Assembly (NCBI RefSeq): GCF_037482165.1
Contig: NZ_CP148048.1
Location: forward strand, 744,001-808,000
DNA: 64,000 nucleotides
Direction of reading: 5' to 3'
DNA from: Parvimonas micra
GTDB lineage: Bacteria; Bacillota; Clostridia; Tissierellales; Peptoniphilaceae
Part shown: positions 28,264 through 37,879 of the stretch, in pieces
How the letters are laid out: every line of letters begins with the position of its first letter
Numbering within the stretch: the first letter of the stretch is position 1
The notes under the pieces: generated by a model
Seen by the model: only the letters and a program-made list of their open reading frames with translations
Databases searched by the model: none
Told to the model about the DNA's origin: nothing
Position numbers and translations under genes: made by a program

Positions 28264-29607
28264 TTATTTAAAAAAAGGTAAACCGAATTTGCCTTTTTTC
28301 TTAGCTCCTTTAGTCATGTCTTGCATTTTTTTCATCATTTTTTTACTATCTTTAAATTGCTTAAGCAATTTGTTAAGATTTGTAATACTAGTTCCTGAAC
28401 CTTTTACAATTCTTTGCTTTCTAGAATTATCAATAATATCCGGATTTTCTCTTTCTTTTTTTGTCATTGATAAAATCATTGCTTCAATTTTATCAAGCTC
28501 TTTTTCATCAATGTTAACATCTTTTAGCATTTTAGAGTTCACCCCGGGCATCATAGAAAGTAAATCTTGTAACGGTCCCATATTTCTAACCTGTTGCATT
28601 TGACTTAAAAAATCATCCAATGTAAAACTTTGCTTTCTAATTTTTTCTTCAAGTTCTTTTGTCTGCTTCAAATCAAATTGCTTCTGAACTTTATCTATTA
28701 CAGATAAAATATCTCCCATTCCTAAAATTCTAGATGCCATTCTATCAGGATAAAATTGCTCTAAATCATCAAGCTTTTCACCTACACCAATAAATTTAAT
28801 GGGTTTTCCTGTGATAGCCTTAATAGACAAAGCAGCTCCCCCTCTCGCGTCTCCGTCTAATTTAGTCATTATCACTCCGGTAATGTCTAATTCATTATTA
28901 AAACTTTCAGCAACATTTACAGCATCTTGTCCTGTCATAGAATCTACTACTAATAAAATTTCTATTGGACTAACTGATGATTTAATAGATTTTAATTCTT
29001 CCATAAGTACATCATCTATGTGTAGTCTACCAGCAGTGTCTAAAATAACTATATCTTTTGAATTGGAATTTGCAAATTTAATTGATTCATTTGCTATTTT
29101 AGTAACATCTTTACAATCGTCAATAGTAAATACTGGAACATCAACTGATTTACCAACAACTTGCAATTGCTTTATTGCTGCTGGTCTATAAACATCACAT
29201 GCTACTAGTAGAGGTCTTTTATTTTGTTTTATAAAGTATCTCGCAAGTTTTCCAGCATGCGTAGTTTTACCTGCACCTTGCAAACCACAAAGCATAATAA
29301 CAGTCGGAGGATTAGAGTCAATTTGAATTTTCTCTTCTTTTTTCCCCATAAGAGCAGTAAGTTCTTCATTTACAATTTTGATAACTTGTTGTGCAGGAGT
29401 TAAACTCTCCATAACTTCTTTACCAATTGCTCTTTCTTTCACGTTATTTATAAACTGTTTAACAACTTTGAAATTCACATCAGATTCTAAAAGTGCAAGT
29501 TTAACTTCTCTCATTGCAAGGTCTACATCTTTTTCAGATAATTTTCCCTTACCTCTTAATTTATTTAATGCTCCTTGAAGTTTTTCGGATAAATTCTCAA
29601 ATATCAT
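28264..29607 (-). CDS. ffh: signal recognition particle protein Ffh
   Basis: Ffh binds signal sequences and the 4.5S RNA and delivers ribosomes to FtsY. The N domain, G domain ([17 protein letters not shown] about residue 100, [15 protein letters not shown]) and Met-rich M domain ([23 protein letters not shown] to the end) are present, about 447 residues. The ATG at 29607 is preferred over a GTG three codons earlier, given AGGAAGTG upstream. Gene order ylxM-ffh is standard. Confidence 0.97.
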   Translation of the reverse strand: MIFENLSEKLQGALNKLRGKGKLSEKDVDLAMREVKLALLESDVNFKVVKQFINNVKERAIGKEVMESLTPAQQVIKIVNEELTALMGKKEEKIQIDSNPPTVIMLCGLQGAGKTTHAGKLARYFIKQNKRPLLVACDVYRPAAIKQLQVVGKSVDVPVFTIDDCKDVTKIANESIKFANSNSKDIVILDTAGRLHIDDVLMEELKSIKSSVSPIEILLVVDSMTGQDAVNVAESFNNELDITGVIMTKLDGDARGGAALSIKAITGKPIKFIGVGEKLDDLEQFYPDRMASRILGMGDILSVIDKVQKQFDLKQTKELEEKIRKQSFTLDDFLSQMQQVRNMGPLQDLLSMMPGVNSKMLKDVNIDEKELDKIEAMILSMTKKERENPDIIDNSRKQRIVKGSGTSITNLNKLLKQFKDSKKMMKKMQDMTKGAKKKGKFGLPFFK

Positions 29608-29619
29608 TCCTGTCACTTC

Positions 29620-29973
29620 CTATAAATCATTTTCTATAATTTCATTATTTTTCTTTTGAATAATATCAAGAATACTCTGTAAAGAAGAATCTTCTATTTT
29701 TGATTTTTCAATTAATAAACTAATTTCCCTTAGACTACTATTTATTTTTTCAAATTTAGAAATTAATTTTAATTCATCTTCATAAAATCTTAATTTTTTT
29801 TCTGCTCTACTTAAAATATCTGATATACCTTGTTTAGAAATTCCATTTAATTCAGCAATTTCTCTAAGAGACAAATCTTCATTACAATATTGATCAACAA
29901 CTTTATATTGCTTCTCGCTAAGAAGTTTGCCATAATAATCAAACAGAACAGCTATCTCAACTATTTTTTCCAT
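29620..29973 (-). CDS. ylxM: YlxM-like helix-turn-helix protein
   Basis: YlxM is a small sigma-70 region 4-like protein that stimulates SRP function in streptococci. The helix-turn-helix LSLREIAELNGISKQGISDILSRAEKKL (about residues 32-60) and the starting VEIAVLFDYYGKLLSEKQYKVVDQYCNEDLSL pattern fit. Its start at 29973 follows AGAGGTGATT. It begins the operon and sits behind its own promoter and a 5' hairpin. Confidence 0.9.
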   Translation of the reverse strand: MEKIVEIAVLFDYYGKLLSEKQYKVVDQYCNEDLSLREIAELNGISKQGISDILSRAEKKLRFYEDELKLISKFEKINSSLREISLLIEKSKIEDSSLQSILDIIQKKNNEIIENDL

Positions 29974-29989
29974 AATCACCTCTTAAATG

Positions 29990-30010
29990 GGTCAAGTTTT
30001 TTTCTTGACC
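29990..30010 (-). promoter_or_regulatory. perfect inverted repeat at the transcription start of the ylxM operon
   Basis: GGTCAAG and CTTGACC form a 7-bp perfect palindrome around seven A/T bases, placed right at the predicted start site. It may be an operator for a repressor or a 5'-terminal RNA hairpin that protects the mRNA. Confidence 0.55.
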
Positions 30011-30015
30011 TTTAT

Positions 30016-30043
30016 ATTATACCATTATATACATATTTGTCAA
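30016..30043 (-). promoter_or_regulatory. promoter of ylxM-ffh-rpsP-khpA-rimM-trmD-rplS
   Basis: On the - strand: TTGACA (30043-30038), a 16-bp spacer and TATAAT (30021-30016). Both hexamers are perfect. Confidence 0.75.
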
Positions 30044-30069
30044 TACTTTTATTAAAAAATTTTTAAAAA

Positions 30070-30098
30070 AAATTAGCGCATTTTTCAACGCTAATTTT
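30070..30098 (-). terminator. ftsY terminator
   Basis: AAATTAGCG pairs with CGCTAATTT around about 10 nt, with T-runs on the - strand, immediately after ftsY. It separates the plsX-to-ftsY cluster from the ylxM operon. Confidence 0.75.
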
Positions 30099-30100
30099 TA

Positions 30101-31090
30101 TTAATTAAATATTGCATTTACAAAGTCTTCATCATTGTAATCTTGTAAATCATCTATTTGTTCTCCAATTCCTATTTGTTTAACCGGAATTTCCATTTCA
30201 AGTTGAATTGTGAAAACAACACCACCTTTAGCAGTTCCATCTAATTTTGTTAGAATTACACCATCTATATTTGCTGTTTCCCTAAATTCTTTAGCTTGAA
30301 TAATAGCATTTTGTCCAGTTGTTGCATCAAGGACAAGTGTTGTTTCCTTACTCGCTTCAGGATATTCTCTATCTATTACCCTGGCAATCTTATTCAACTC
30401 ATTCATTAAATTTTTCTTATTATGAAGTCTTCCAGCAGTGTCACAAATTAGAACATCTATATTTTTACTCTTTGCACTTTGAATTCCATCATATACAACA
30501 GATGCTGGATCAGCTCCTTCTTCATTTGAAATTATTGGAACACCTGCTCTATTAGCCCATTCAGTAAGTTGTTCAGTTGCTGCTGCCCTAAAAGTATCTG
30601 CAGCAACAAGCATTACATTCTTACCTTTTGACTTGAATTTACTTGCTAATTTTCCTATAGAAGTTGTTTTTCCGACACCATTTACTCCAACAACTAATAT
30701 AATAGTTGGTACACCATCTATAATATTAAAATTGTGATTTAATTCTTTTGAAGCTAACTTTGAGTTCATAAGCTCAATTAATTTGTCTTTGATTAAAGAC
30801 GGTTCAGTAATTTTTTCCTTTTTAACAATTTCTTTTAAATCATCTATTAGTTCCATTGTAACATTTGCTCCAATGTCAGCAGATACTAAAATATATTCCA
30901 ATTCTTCAAATAATTCTTCATCAATTTTTTTTGACATAGAAAGTAAGTTATCTATCTTGCTAGATAAATTATTTCTTGTGTTTGTTAAACCTTTTTTTAA
31001 TCTTTCAAAAAAATTCTGTTTTTTTTCAACAACTTCTTCGGCTTCATTTTCTTCTTTTTTCTTTCCAAAAAAATTAAACATATTATTCAT
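30101..31090 (-). CDS. ftsY: signal recognition particle receptor FtsY
   Basis: FtsY is the membrane-bound SRP receptor GTPase. An acidic/Lys N-terminal region is followed by the NG domain with VVGVNGVGKTTSIGKLASKF (about residues 133-152), DTAGRLHNKKNL and TKLDGTAKGG. The length of 329 fits. The start may be 31090 or the next ATG at 31081; the former lies inside the end of smc, so the genes overlap slightly. Confidence 0.95.
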   Translation of the reverse strand: MNNMFNFFGKKKEENEAEEVVEKKQNFFERLKKGLTNTRNNLSSKIDNLLSMSKKIDEELFEELEYILVSADIGANVTMELIDDLKEIVKKEKITEPSLIKDKLIELMNSKLASKELNHNFNIIDGVPTIILVVGVNGVGKTTSIGKLASKFKSKGKNVMLVAADTFRAAATEQLTEWANRAGVPIISNEEGADPASVVYDGIQSAKSKNIDVLICDTAGRLHNKKNLMNELNKIARVIDREYPEASKETTLVLDATTGQNAIIQAKEFRETANIDGVILTKLDGTAKGGVVFTIQLEMEIPVKQIGIGEQIDDLQDYNDEDFVNAIFN

Positions 31091-34000
31091 TCTCCTTATT
31101 AAAAGTCATAGAAACTATTTTACTAACACCCTTTTGTTCCATTGTTACACCATAAATCATATCTGCCATTTCCATAGTAGGTTTTCTATGAGTTATCATT
31201 ATAAATTGAGTTTCCGTTAAATAATTCTTCAAATATTCAACATATCTTAATATATTAGAATCATCTAATGCAGCATCAACTTCATCTAAAATACAGAATG
31301 GGGATGGTCTTGTTTCAAAAATCGCAAATAAAAGCGCTACTGCTGTTAGTGATTTTTCTCCTCCAGACATTAATGACAAAGTTTGCATCTTCTTTCCTAT
31401 GGGTTTAGCTATAATATCTATTCCACAATTTAAAATATCTTCACTGTCAAGTTCAAGTCTAGCTTCGCCACCGTTAAATAAAATTTTAAAAATATTTGAA
31501 AAATTCTCATTAATAGTTTTGAATTCATTAATAAAAGTCTTTTTCATAGTATTTTCTAATTTTAATATAATTTTATTTATATCTTCTATAGAATTTTGTA
31601 AATCTATTTCTTGTTTTTTTTGAAATTCAAGTTCATTTTTTACCTTTTCAAACTCTTCTATGGAATCATAACTAAAAGAGCCTAATTCTCTTAAATCTTC
31701 TTTTAGCCTTTTCAATTCTTCTTTAGTAAAATGCTCATTCTTATATAATTCCATTTTTCTTTCACAATCTTCCAAAGTTAAAGAATACTCATCGCAAAGT
31801 CTATTGATTAAATTTGAAAATTGTTCTTTTAAATTTGATATCCTAAGTTCATTTTTCTCAATTTCTTTTTCTAAAGTTAAAGATTTTTCACTTAATTCAG
31901 AATATCTTTTTGAAATTTCTTCATTATCTAATATCAGTTTTTTCCTCAAATGAGTATTTTTACTAATAGAATTATTTAATTCATCAGTCTTTAAATTAAA
32001 TTCTACATTAAGTTGTTCTATCAATTCGATTTCAGATAAATTATTCTTTAGTTGTAACTCGGATTCTATTAACTCTGATTCCTTTAGCTTAAGTTTACTC
32101 TCATTAGAATTCTTATTTTCTAACAAAATATTTTTTGAATTATCTAAAATATTTATATCTCTTTCAATTGAATCTAAATTATTTATAACAATTATTTCAT
32201 TTTTTTCCAATTCTAAAACAAGATTCTTCAATTCATTTATTTCTAAATTGTATTTATCAATTTCATCATCTATAAGAATACTTTTCTCCTTATAAAGAAT
32301 TAACTCTTTTTCTTTATCAGAAGTAAAACCTTGATGATTTTCTTTGTAATTATTTATCTCGTCAATTTTTTCAGTAATTTTTCTTACATCAAATTCATTT
32401 AAATAGATAAGCTTTTGCAAAGAATCAATTTTTAATTTTACATCTTCTTTTTCACTTTTCAGATTATCTAAATTTTCTTTATTTGACTGTAAATCAGTTT
32501 TTACACCAGAAATTCTATTTATATTATTCTTTAAGCTAGTTTCTAAATTTTCAATATCCGATAAAGCCTTTGCTAACTGCTGTTTCCTACCAATTATAGA
32601 AAAAGAATTTTTACTAGATTTATATCCTCCGGAAATGGAACCCCAACTATTTATAACATCACCATCTAGCGTAACTATTCTAAATTTATGTTTAAACTTG
32701 TTAGATAATTTTATTGCGATATCCATATTTTCACATATTACAGTATTCGCTAAGAAATAATCGACTATATTTCTATAATCATCATTACAAGTTATTACAT
32801 CATTAGCAAAAGATAATATGTCTGAATCTGTAATATTACCACGCTCTTTTGTAGAAAATATTTTTGAAATAGGAAAGAAATTTAGTCTTCCAATTTTATT
32901 AGTTTTTATTTTCTCAATTATTTTTTTAGCTTCCAAATCATTATGAACAACAATACCTTGTAAATTTGAAGATAAAACAGTATCAATTGCTTTTTTATAC
33001 TTCTCTTCAACAGAAATAAGTTCTCCCAAAGTCCCACAAATCATCGACTTTAACTCAGTTTCTCTATCACAAAGTTTAAATAAATCTTGAACTGATTTAC
33101 CATATCCTTCATAATTTCTAATATAATTTTTTAACATAATAATTTCTTTATTCTTATAATTTATCTCATTATTTATATTAGAAACCTGATTATTTAAAGA
33201 AATAAGTTCTTTTTCTAATTCTGATATAAGTTGTCTCTTTTCATAAATAGTTAAATCAATATTTTGTACTTTTTGATTATTTGATTCTAAAAGTGAATTA
33301 TTCTCAGATAATTTTTTTTCTATATTTTCTTTTTCAATATTTAATTTAGTTACTTCTTCAGTATTTTCTTCAATTTTCTTTTTTATGCTATCAGTTATAA
33401 TTTCATTAGCTCTTTTTTCAGTTTCTAAATCGCTAATTTTATTTTCAATTTTCTCTTTTTCTAGGAAGAATTTATCTAGAATTTGAACTTTAGAACTCAA
33501 AAGTTCTTTGCTTTTTGATAATTCATTCTTTACCTTATTTTTGTCATCGATATAATTTTTTAAAATCGAATTTTTTTCAGAAATTCTTTTTTCCTGTTCT
33601 GATATTTCAAAATTAATTTTTTCTAAATTATCGATATACTCCTGTTTTAATTTTAAGGATTGTTCATTATTTAATCTTATAAACTTATTTCTTTCAATTA
33701 AAACATTTTTTTTATTAGTAATCTCATTTTTTTGGTTATTTATTCTATCCAATTCAGCAGAGTCTTTTTCAATAACATTAGTTATATTATTGAGTTCCTC
33801 TTTTAATGGTGAAATTTTTAATTTTACATTTTCAAATTCTTTATTTATATCAAGTAATTCTTCTTTATTGATTTCTAAATTTTCTGAAAATTTATTAAAA
33901 TTACTGTTTAAATTGTTATAATCTTTATATGAAATAGAAAATTCAGCCTTTTCAATGTTCTCTAATAGAGTAATACCTTTTTTAGCCTTAGTAGATTGTC

Positions 34001-34622
34001 CTTTTAGAAATCCATATCTATTTTCATTTTGAATAATTATATCTCTTAGTCTCGTTAAATTATCTTTAGCTTTGAATAACTTCTTTTGTGATTCATTTTT
34101 CTGGTATTTAATTTTTGAAATACCTGATGCCTCTTCAAAAATGGCTCTTCTATCATCTGACTTTCCATTTATAATTTCTTCAATTCTACCTTGACCAATT
34201 ATTGAATAACCTTCTCTTCCTACACCAGTATCTAAAAATAATTCTCTAACCTCTTTCAATCTTACATTGGATTTGTTTATAAAGTAATCACTTTCACCAG
34301 TTCTATATAATTTTCTTGAAATAGTTACTTCTTTAAAATCGATAGGTATTACATTATCTGAATTATCAAAAGTTATACTAACAGTTGAATAATTCTTTTT
34401 AATTTTGGTATCTGTTCCGGAAAAAATAACATCTTCCATTTTGCTACCTCTTAAGGTCTTAGCGCTTTGTTCTCCTAAAACCCATCTAACAGCATCAGCA
34501 ACATTACTTTTCCCGCTCCCATTTGGTCCAATTATCGCTGTTATATTAGTCTCAAAATCTAATTTTATCTTATCAGCAAATGATTTAAAACCATTTATTT
34601 CAATGCTCTTAAGTCTCATCAA
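31083..34622 (-). CDS. smc: chromosome segregation protein SMC
   Basis: SMC is the ring-forming ATPase of condensin. The Walker A motif IIGPNGSGKSNVADAVRWVLGE (about residues 31-52), two long coiled coils, a hinge (about 515-640, with YEGYGKSVQDLF and GRLNFFPI) and the C-terminal signature LMSGGEKSLTAVALLFAIF with CILDEVDAALD are all seen. The length of 1179 is normal. It overlaps the radical-SAM gene upstream by 14 nt. Confidence 0.97.
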   Translation of the reverse strand: MMRLKSIEINGFKSFADKIKLDFETNITAIIGPNGSGKSNVADAVRWVLGEQSAKTLRGSKMEDVIFSGTDTKIKKNYSTVSITFDNSDNVIPIDFKEVTISRKLYRTGESDYFINKSNVRLKEVRELFLDTGVGREGYSIIGQGRIEEIINGKSDDRRAIFEEASGISKIKYQKNESQKKLFKAKDNLTRLRDIIIQNENRYGFLKGQSTKAKKGITLLENIEKAEFSISYKDYNNLNSNFNKFSENLEINKEELLDINKEFENVKLKISPLKEELNNITNVIEKDSAELDRINNQKNEITNKKNVLIERNKFIRLNNEQSLKLKQEYIDNLEKINFEISEQEKRISEKNSILKNYIDDKNKVKNELSKSKELLSSKVQILDKFFLEKEKIENKISDLETEKRANEIITDSIKKKIEENTEEVTKLNIEKENIEKKLSENNSLLESNNQKVQNIDLTIYEKRQLISELEKELISLNNQVSNINNEINYKNKEIIMLKNYIRNYEGYGKSVQDLFKLCDRETELKSMICGTLGELISVEEKYKKAIDTVLSSNLQGIVVHNDLEAKKIIEKIKTNKIGRLNFFPISKIFSTKERGNITDSDILSFANDVITCNDDYRNIVDYFLANTVICENMDIAIKLSNKFKHKFRIVTLDGDVINSWGSISGGYKSSKNSFSIIGRKQQLAKALSDIENLETSLKNNINRISGVKTDLQSNKENLDNLKSEKEDVKLKIDSLQKLIYLNEFDVRKITEKIDEINNYKENHQGFTSDKEKELILYKEKSILIDDEIDKYNLEINELKNLVLELEKNEIIVINNLDSIERDINILDNSKNILLENKNSNESKLKLKESELIESELQLKNNLSEIELIEQLNVEFNLKTDELNNSISKNTHLRKKLILDNEEISKRYSELSEKSLTLEKEIEKNELRISNLKEQFSNLINRLCDEYSLTLEDCERKMELYKNEHFTKEELKRLKEDLRELGSFSYDSIEEFEKVKNELEFQKKQEIDLQNSIEDINKIILKLENTMKKTFINEFKTINENFSNIFKILFNGGEARLELDSEDILNCGIDIIAKPIGKKMQTLSLMSGGEKSLTAVALLFAIFETRPSPFCILDEVDAALDDSNILRYVEYLKNYLTETQFIMITHRKPTMEMADMIYGVTMEQKGVSKIVSMTFNKENE

Positions 34623-35688
34623 TTCTCCTTAAAATATTTTTATTAAAATAATAATCTATAAAATCATTCATATAAACTATATTTTCATTAAATTTTAAAA
34701 TATTTTTCTCTAAAGTAAGAGTTTTTATTTTTATATTAATATTATATTTTTCTTTAAAATATTTTAAATTTGATCTTTTGTTTCCAACAATTTTTGAAAC
34801 TTCTGAATTGTTACATTTAATAGTAATATCATCTTTAATATCAAAAAAACACATATAATACTCTATAAAATCCCTATAAACTGAACTTTCAACAAGTTCT
34901 CTAAATGCAGGATGATATGGTCCAGCAACTATATCTACATCTTCAGAAATGTTATCACTACTCTGTAATCCAAGTCTTATAATAGGAATATTGTAATATT
35001 TAAAAATAACATAAATATATTTACACAAACAAATAGAATCTTCAAGACTCATTGGTATATATTCTTTAGAATAATAAAGTCTTTCCAATTCTGTATCTTT
35101 TATAGTAAGTGTAGGATACACCCTAACAAAATCTGGGTTTATTTTACATATTTCAAAAGCAGTGTTTACTACTGTATCTATGGTATCTCCATAGAGTCCA
35201 ACCATCATTTGTAATCCTAATTTGATATTATATTTTTTTATAAGAGATGATGACTCATAAACACATTCTACATTATGACCTCTGTTATTTAAATCCAAAG
35301 TACTCTGAGTCATAGATTGGACACCTAATTCAATTGTATGAACTTTGTATTTAATTAAAATATCAAGAATTTCCTTACTAATATAATCTGGCCTTGTTGA
35401 TATTCTTATAGAATTTACAAAGTCTATATCAATATAATATTTTGCTATTTCAAGGTATCTAATCATTAAATTCTTATCTAATCCTGTAAAACTGCCTCCA
35501 TAAAATGCAATTTCAATAGGAATATTTTTATTCTTAAAATATGAAATATAGTTTTCTATATTTTTACGTATATCAACTTCATCAAGAACATCAACAAAAT
35601 TTGTTATCTTTCTTTGATTACAAAATATACAGTCATGAGGACATCCCATATGTGGAACAAAAATTGGAATTATATTAAACTTATTCAC
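34609..35688 (-). CDS. radical SAM protein (Elp3-like)
   Basis: This is an iron-sulfur enzyme that cleaves S-adenosylmethionine. The N-terminal CPHDCIFCNQRK motif (Cys at about 17, 21 and 24) binds the cluster; EIAFYGGSFTGL and RISTRPDYIS follow, as in the Elp3/YhcC-like group. It has about 359 residues starting at a GTG overlapping the end of rnc. A radical SAM gene is often found between rnc and smc in clostridia. The substrate is not known; tRNA modification is one possibility. Confidence 0.85.
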   Translation of the reverse strand: MNKFNIIPIFVPHMGCPHDCIFCNQRKITNFVDVLDEVDIRKNIENYISYFKNKNIPIEIAFYGGSFTGLDKNLMIRYLEIAKYYIDIDFVNSIRISTRPDYISKEILDILIKYKVHTIELGVQSMTQSTLDLNNRGHNVECVYESSSLIKKYNIKLGLQMMVGLYGDTIDTVVNTAFEICKINPDFVRVYPTLTIKDTELERLYYSKEYIPMSLEDSICLCKYIYVIFKYYNIPIIRLGLQSSDNISEDVDIVAGPYHPAFRELVESSVYRDFIEYYMCFFDIKDDITIKCNNSEVSKIVGNKRSNLKYFKEKYNINIKIKTLTLEKNILKFNENIVYMNDFIDYYFNKNILRRIDET

Positions 35689-36397
35689 TAATAGCTCCAG
35701 TTTTTATTAATGCATCTCTGGCTGCTTGTTGTTCAGCTTGTTTTTTATTTTTTCCAGTACCATATCCCTTAACAATATCATCAACATTTACACACATATC
35801 AAATTCTTTGTCATGATCTGGACCACGTTCTGCTACAAGTGTATAATTGATTTTTGTTGAAGCATTCTTATGAAAATATTCTTGCAGATAGCTTTTATAG
35901 TCTTTTATAAAAATATTTTTATTAATTTTATAAACTACAGTGTCAAAAAAATATTTATTAGCTATTTCAATAACAACATCCATACCACCATCAAGGTATA
36001 AAGCTCCAAAAAGGGCTTCAAAAGTATCAGCTAATATACTATTTCTATCTCTTCCACCGAAATGATCTTCACCTTTTCCTAATAAAAGATATTTACCTAA
36101 ATTAAAAGTCCTTGCCGCATATGAAAAAGATTCTTCACAAACAACTTTACTTCTTATTTTAGTTAAATAACCTTCATCTGAATTTGGAAATTGGCTATAT
36201 AATTCAACACTTACTACAAAACCTAAAATAACATCCCCTAAAAATTCTAATCTTTCATTAGAAACAGTAACATCTTTGCATTCATTTAAGTATGATCTAT
36301 GAACAAATGCTAAGTTAAGTAAATCTAAATCCTTAAATTTATAACCAATATTTTCCATCAATTCGGATAACAATTCTTCTCTTTCTTTAGTAATCAT
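35681..36397 (-). CDS. rnc: ribonuclease III
   Basis: RNase III cuts double-stranded RNA, including rRNA precursors. The catalytic signature NERLEFLGDVILGFVVS (about residues 43-59), the second acidic site ADTFEALFGALYLDGG and a C-terminal dsRNA-binding domain (SYLQEYFHKN to KKQAEQQAARDAL) are clear, 238 residues. It lies between acpP and smc. Confidence 0.97.
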   Translation of the reverse strand: MITKEREELLSELMENIGYKFKDLDLLNLAFVHRSYLNECKDVTVSNERLEFLGDVILGFVVSVELYSQFPNSDEGYLTKIRSKVVCEESFSYAARTFNLGKYLLLGKGEDHFGGRDRNSILADTFEALFGALYLDGGMDVVIEIANKYFFDTVVYKINKNIFIKDYKSYLQEYFHKNASTKINYTLVAERGPDHDKEFDMCVNVDDIVKGYGTGKNKKQAEQQAARDALIKTGAISE

Positions 36398-36408
36398 ATA
36401 ATTACCTC

Positions 36409-36630
36409 TTATATATTATTTTCAATATATTCTACTAAGTCTCTTACAGTAACAATTGAACGAATTGTATCCTCATCTAATTCCAGATTATATTCATATT
36501 CAATATCCATAATGACACTTAATATTTTTATAGAATCCGCTTGTAAATCCTCTCTAAATTTAGTATCTAAATTTATTTCCTTACCTTTAAACGCATTTTG
36601 TAAAAATTCTTTTATCTTTTCGAAAACCAT
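36409..36630 (-). CDS. acpP: acyl carrier protein
   Basis: ACP carries fatty-acyl chains on a phosphopantetheine attached to serine. The site is DLQADSIKILSVIMDIE, with Ser about residue 33; the usual DSL reads DSI here, a mild change. The length of 73 is normal and acidic character is clear. The start follows GAAAGGAG, and it lies 2 nt after plsX. Confidence 0.93.
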   Translation of the reverse strand: MVFEKIKEFLQNAFKGKEINLDTKFREDLQADSIKILSVIMDIEYEYNLELDEDTIRSIVTVRDLVEYIENNI

Positions 36631-36632
36631 TA

Positions 36633-37625
36633 CTAATCTCCTTTCTCAATTTTTGCTTCAATTTTTTTATTTACGTCTTTATTTATATAATCAACCATTG
36701 AAGTTATACCAGAAACAACTGCTTTTTCATCACTACTACCATGCCCTTTAAATACAACCCTTTTTAATCCTAACATAGGACAAGCACCATACTCTTTATA
36801 ATCTAAAGTTTTCTTTAATTTTATCATTGGTGACTTTATTAACATACCACCAATTTTCCCTAAAAAAGATGACATTAATGCTTTTTTCATATTAGTAAGT
36901 ATAAACTTTACAGAACCTTCAATAGTCTTAAGCAAAACATTTCCATGAAACCCATCACATACTACTACATCAACTTCACCATTAAAAATATCTCTAGATT
37001 CGATATTACCAACAAAGTTCATGTCCTCTTTTTCTAAAACAGAATATGTCTCTTTTAAAATTTTTGTACCTTTTCCGTTTTCACTGCCTATATTTAATAA
37101 TGCAACTTTTGGGATTTGTTTATCTAATGTTTCTTTAGCATAGATATTCCCCATTATTGCAAATTGCTTTAATATTTCAACAGTACACTCGATATTAGCA
37201 CCAATATCTAGTAAAATCATTTTTCCTTTATTTGTTGGTAAAGTTATTGTTAGTGCAGGTCTTTCTACATTTTCCATTCTTTTTGCAATAAGAAGTCCTG
37301 AAACAAGCACAGCTCCAGTACTTCCGAAAGAAATTAATCCGTCAGCTTCCCCATTATCTAATAATTTCATTCCTAAAACTATAGAAGCATCTTTTTTTCT
37401 CCTTACCGCAAAAGTTGGTTCTTCAGTATTCAGAATATATTCTTCAGTATCTATTATTTCTAATCTATTTTTTAAATCATTATCAATATTTATTTTTTCT
37501 ATTATTTTTTTTGGCCCAATAACTATAAAAGATAAATCTTTAAGGAATTTACTTGTTTCGATTACTCCATTAAAAATAGTTTCAGCTCCTTTGTCTGATC
37601 CTAATAAATCAACTATTATTTTCAT
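36633..37625 (-). CDS. plsX: phosphate acyltransferase PlsX
   Basis: PlsX makes acyl-phosphate from acyl-ACP for phospholipid synthesis. IIVDLLGSDKGAETIFNG at the N-terminus, GLISFGSTGAVLVSG and VVCDGFHGNVLLKTIEG are typical. The ATG at 37625 follows GGAGGTAATT and is preferred over one four codons upstream, giving 330 residues. It heads plsX-acpP-rnc. The gene rpmF, often found before plsX, is not here. Confidence 0.95.
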   Translation of the reverse strand: MKIIVDLLGSDKGAETIFNGVIETSKFLKDLSFIVIGPKKIIEKINIDNDLKNRLEIIDTEEYILNTEEPTFAVRRKKDASIVLGMKLLDNGEADGLISFGSTGAVLVSGLLIAKRMENVERPALTITLPTNKGKMILLDIGANIECTVEILKQFAIMGNIYAKETLDKQIPKVALLNIGSENGKGTKILKETYSVLEKEDMNFVGNIESRDIFNGEVDVVVCDGFHGNVLLKTIEGSVKFILTNMKKALMSSFLGKIGGMLIKSPMIKLKKTLDYKEYGACPMLGLKRVVFKGHGSSDEKAVVSGITSMVDYINKDVNKKIEAKIEKGD

Positions 37626-37754
37626 AATTACCTCCAATATTAATTCAATTTAGTATATCATATTTACACATTTTATACAAATATTTTGCATTATAACCGT
37701 ATTTAAAATAATTTTTTATAAAAATTTTAAAAAATATATACCATCATTTATAAA

Positions 37755-37815
37755 TAAGAACCCACTTCTCCATGATGTTTCAAATTTGCTGGGTAACTGG
37801 GGACCTTGTTGTGTC
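37755..37815 (-). ncRNA. structured leader motif, copy A (upstream of plsX)
   Basis: This stretch matches another at 48220-48280. On the - strand both read ACAAGGT near the start, then CATC(A/G)TGGA and a G-rich GTGGG, with ACCCA...TGGGT able to pair. Both lie in the leader of an operon (here plsX) and behind a terminator of the upstream gene. It may be an unrecognised riboswitch-like element or a small repeat; I could not match it to a known class. Confidence 0.35.
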
Positions 37816-37827
37816 ACAATAAAAAAA

Positions 37828-37856
37828 CAGTAAACATAAAATTTACTGTTTTTAAA
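37828..37856. terminator. terminator after the cytidylyltransferase-aminotransferase gene
   Basis: AAAACAGTAAA pairs with TTTACTGTTTT around CATAAAA, with A/T runs on both sides, so it could work in both directions. It lies 24 nt past the gene end. Confidence 0.75.
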
Positions 37857-37879
37857 AGTATTTTAGTTTTATATTATTA

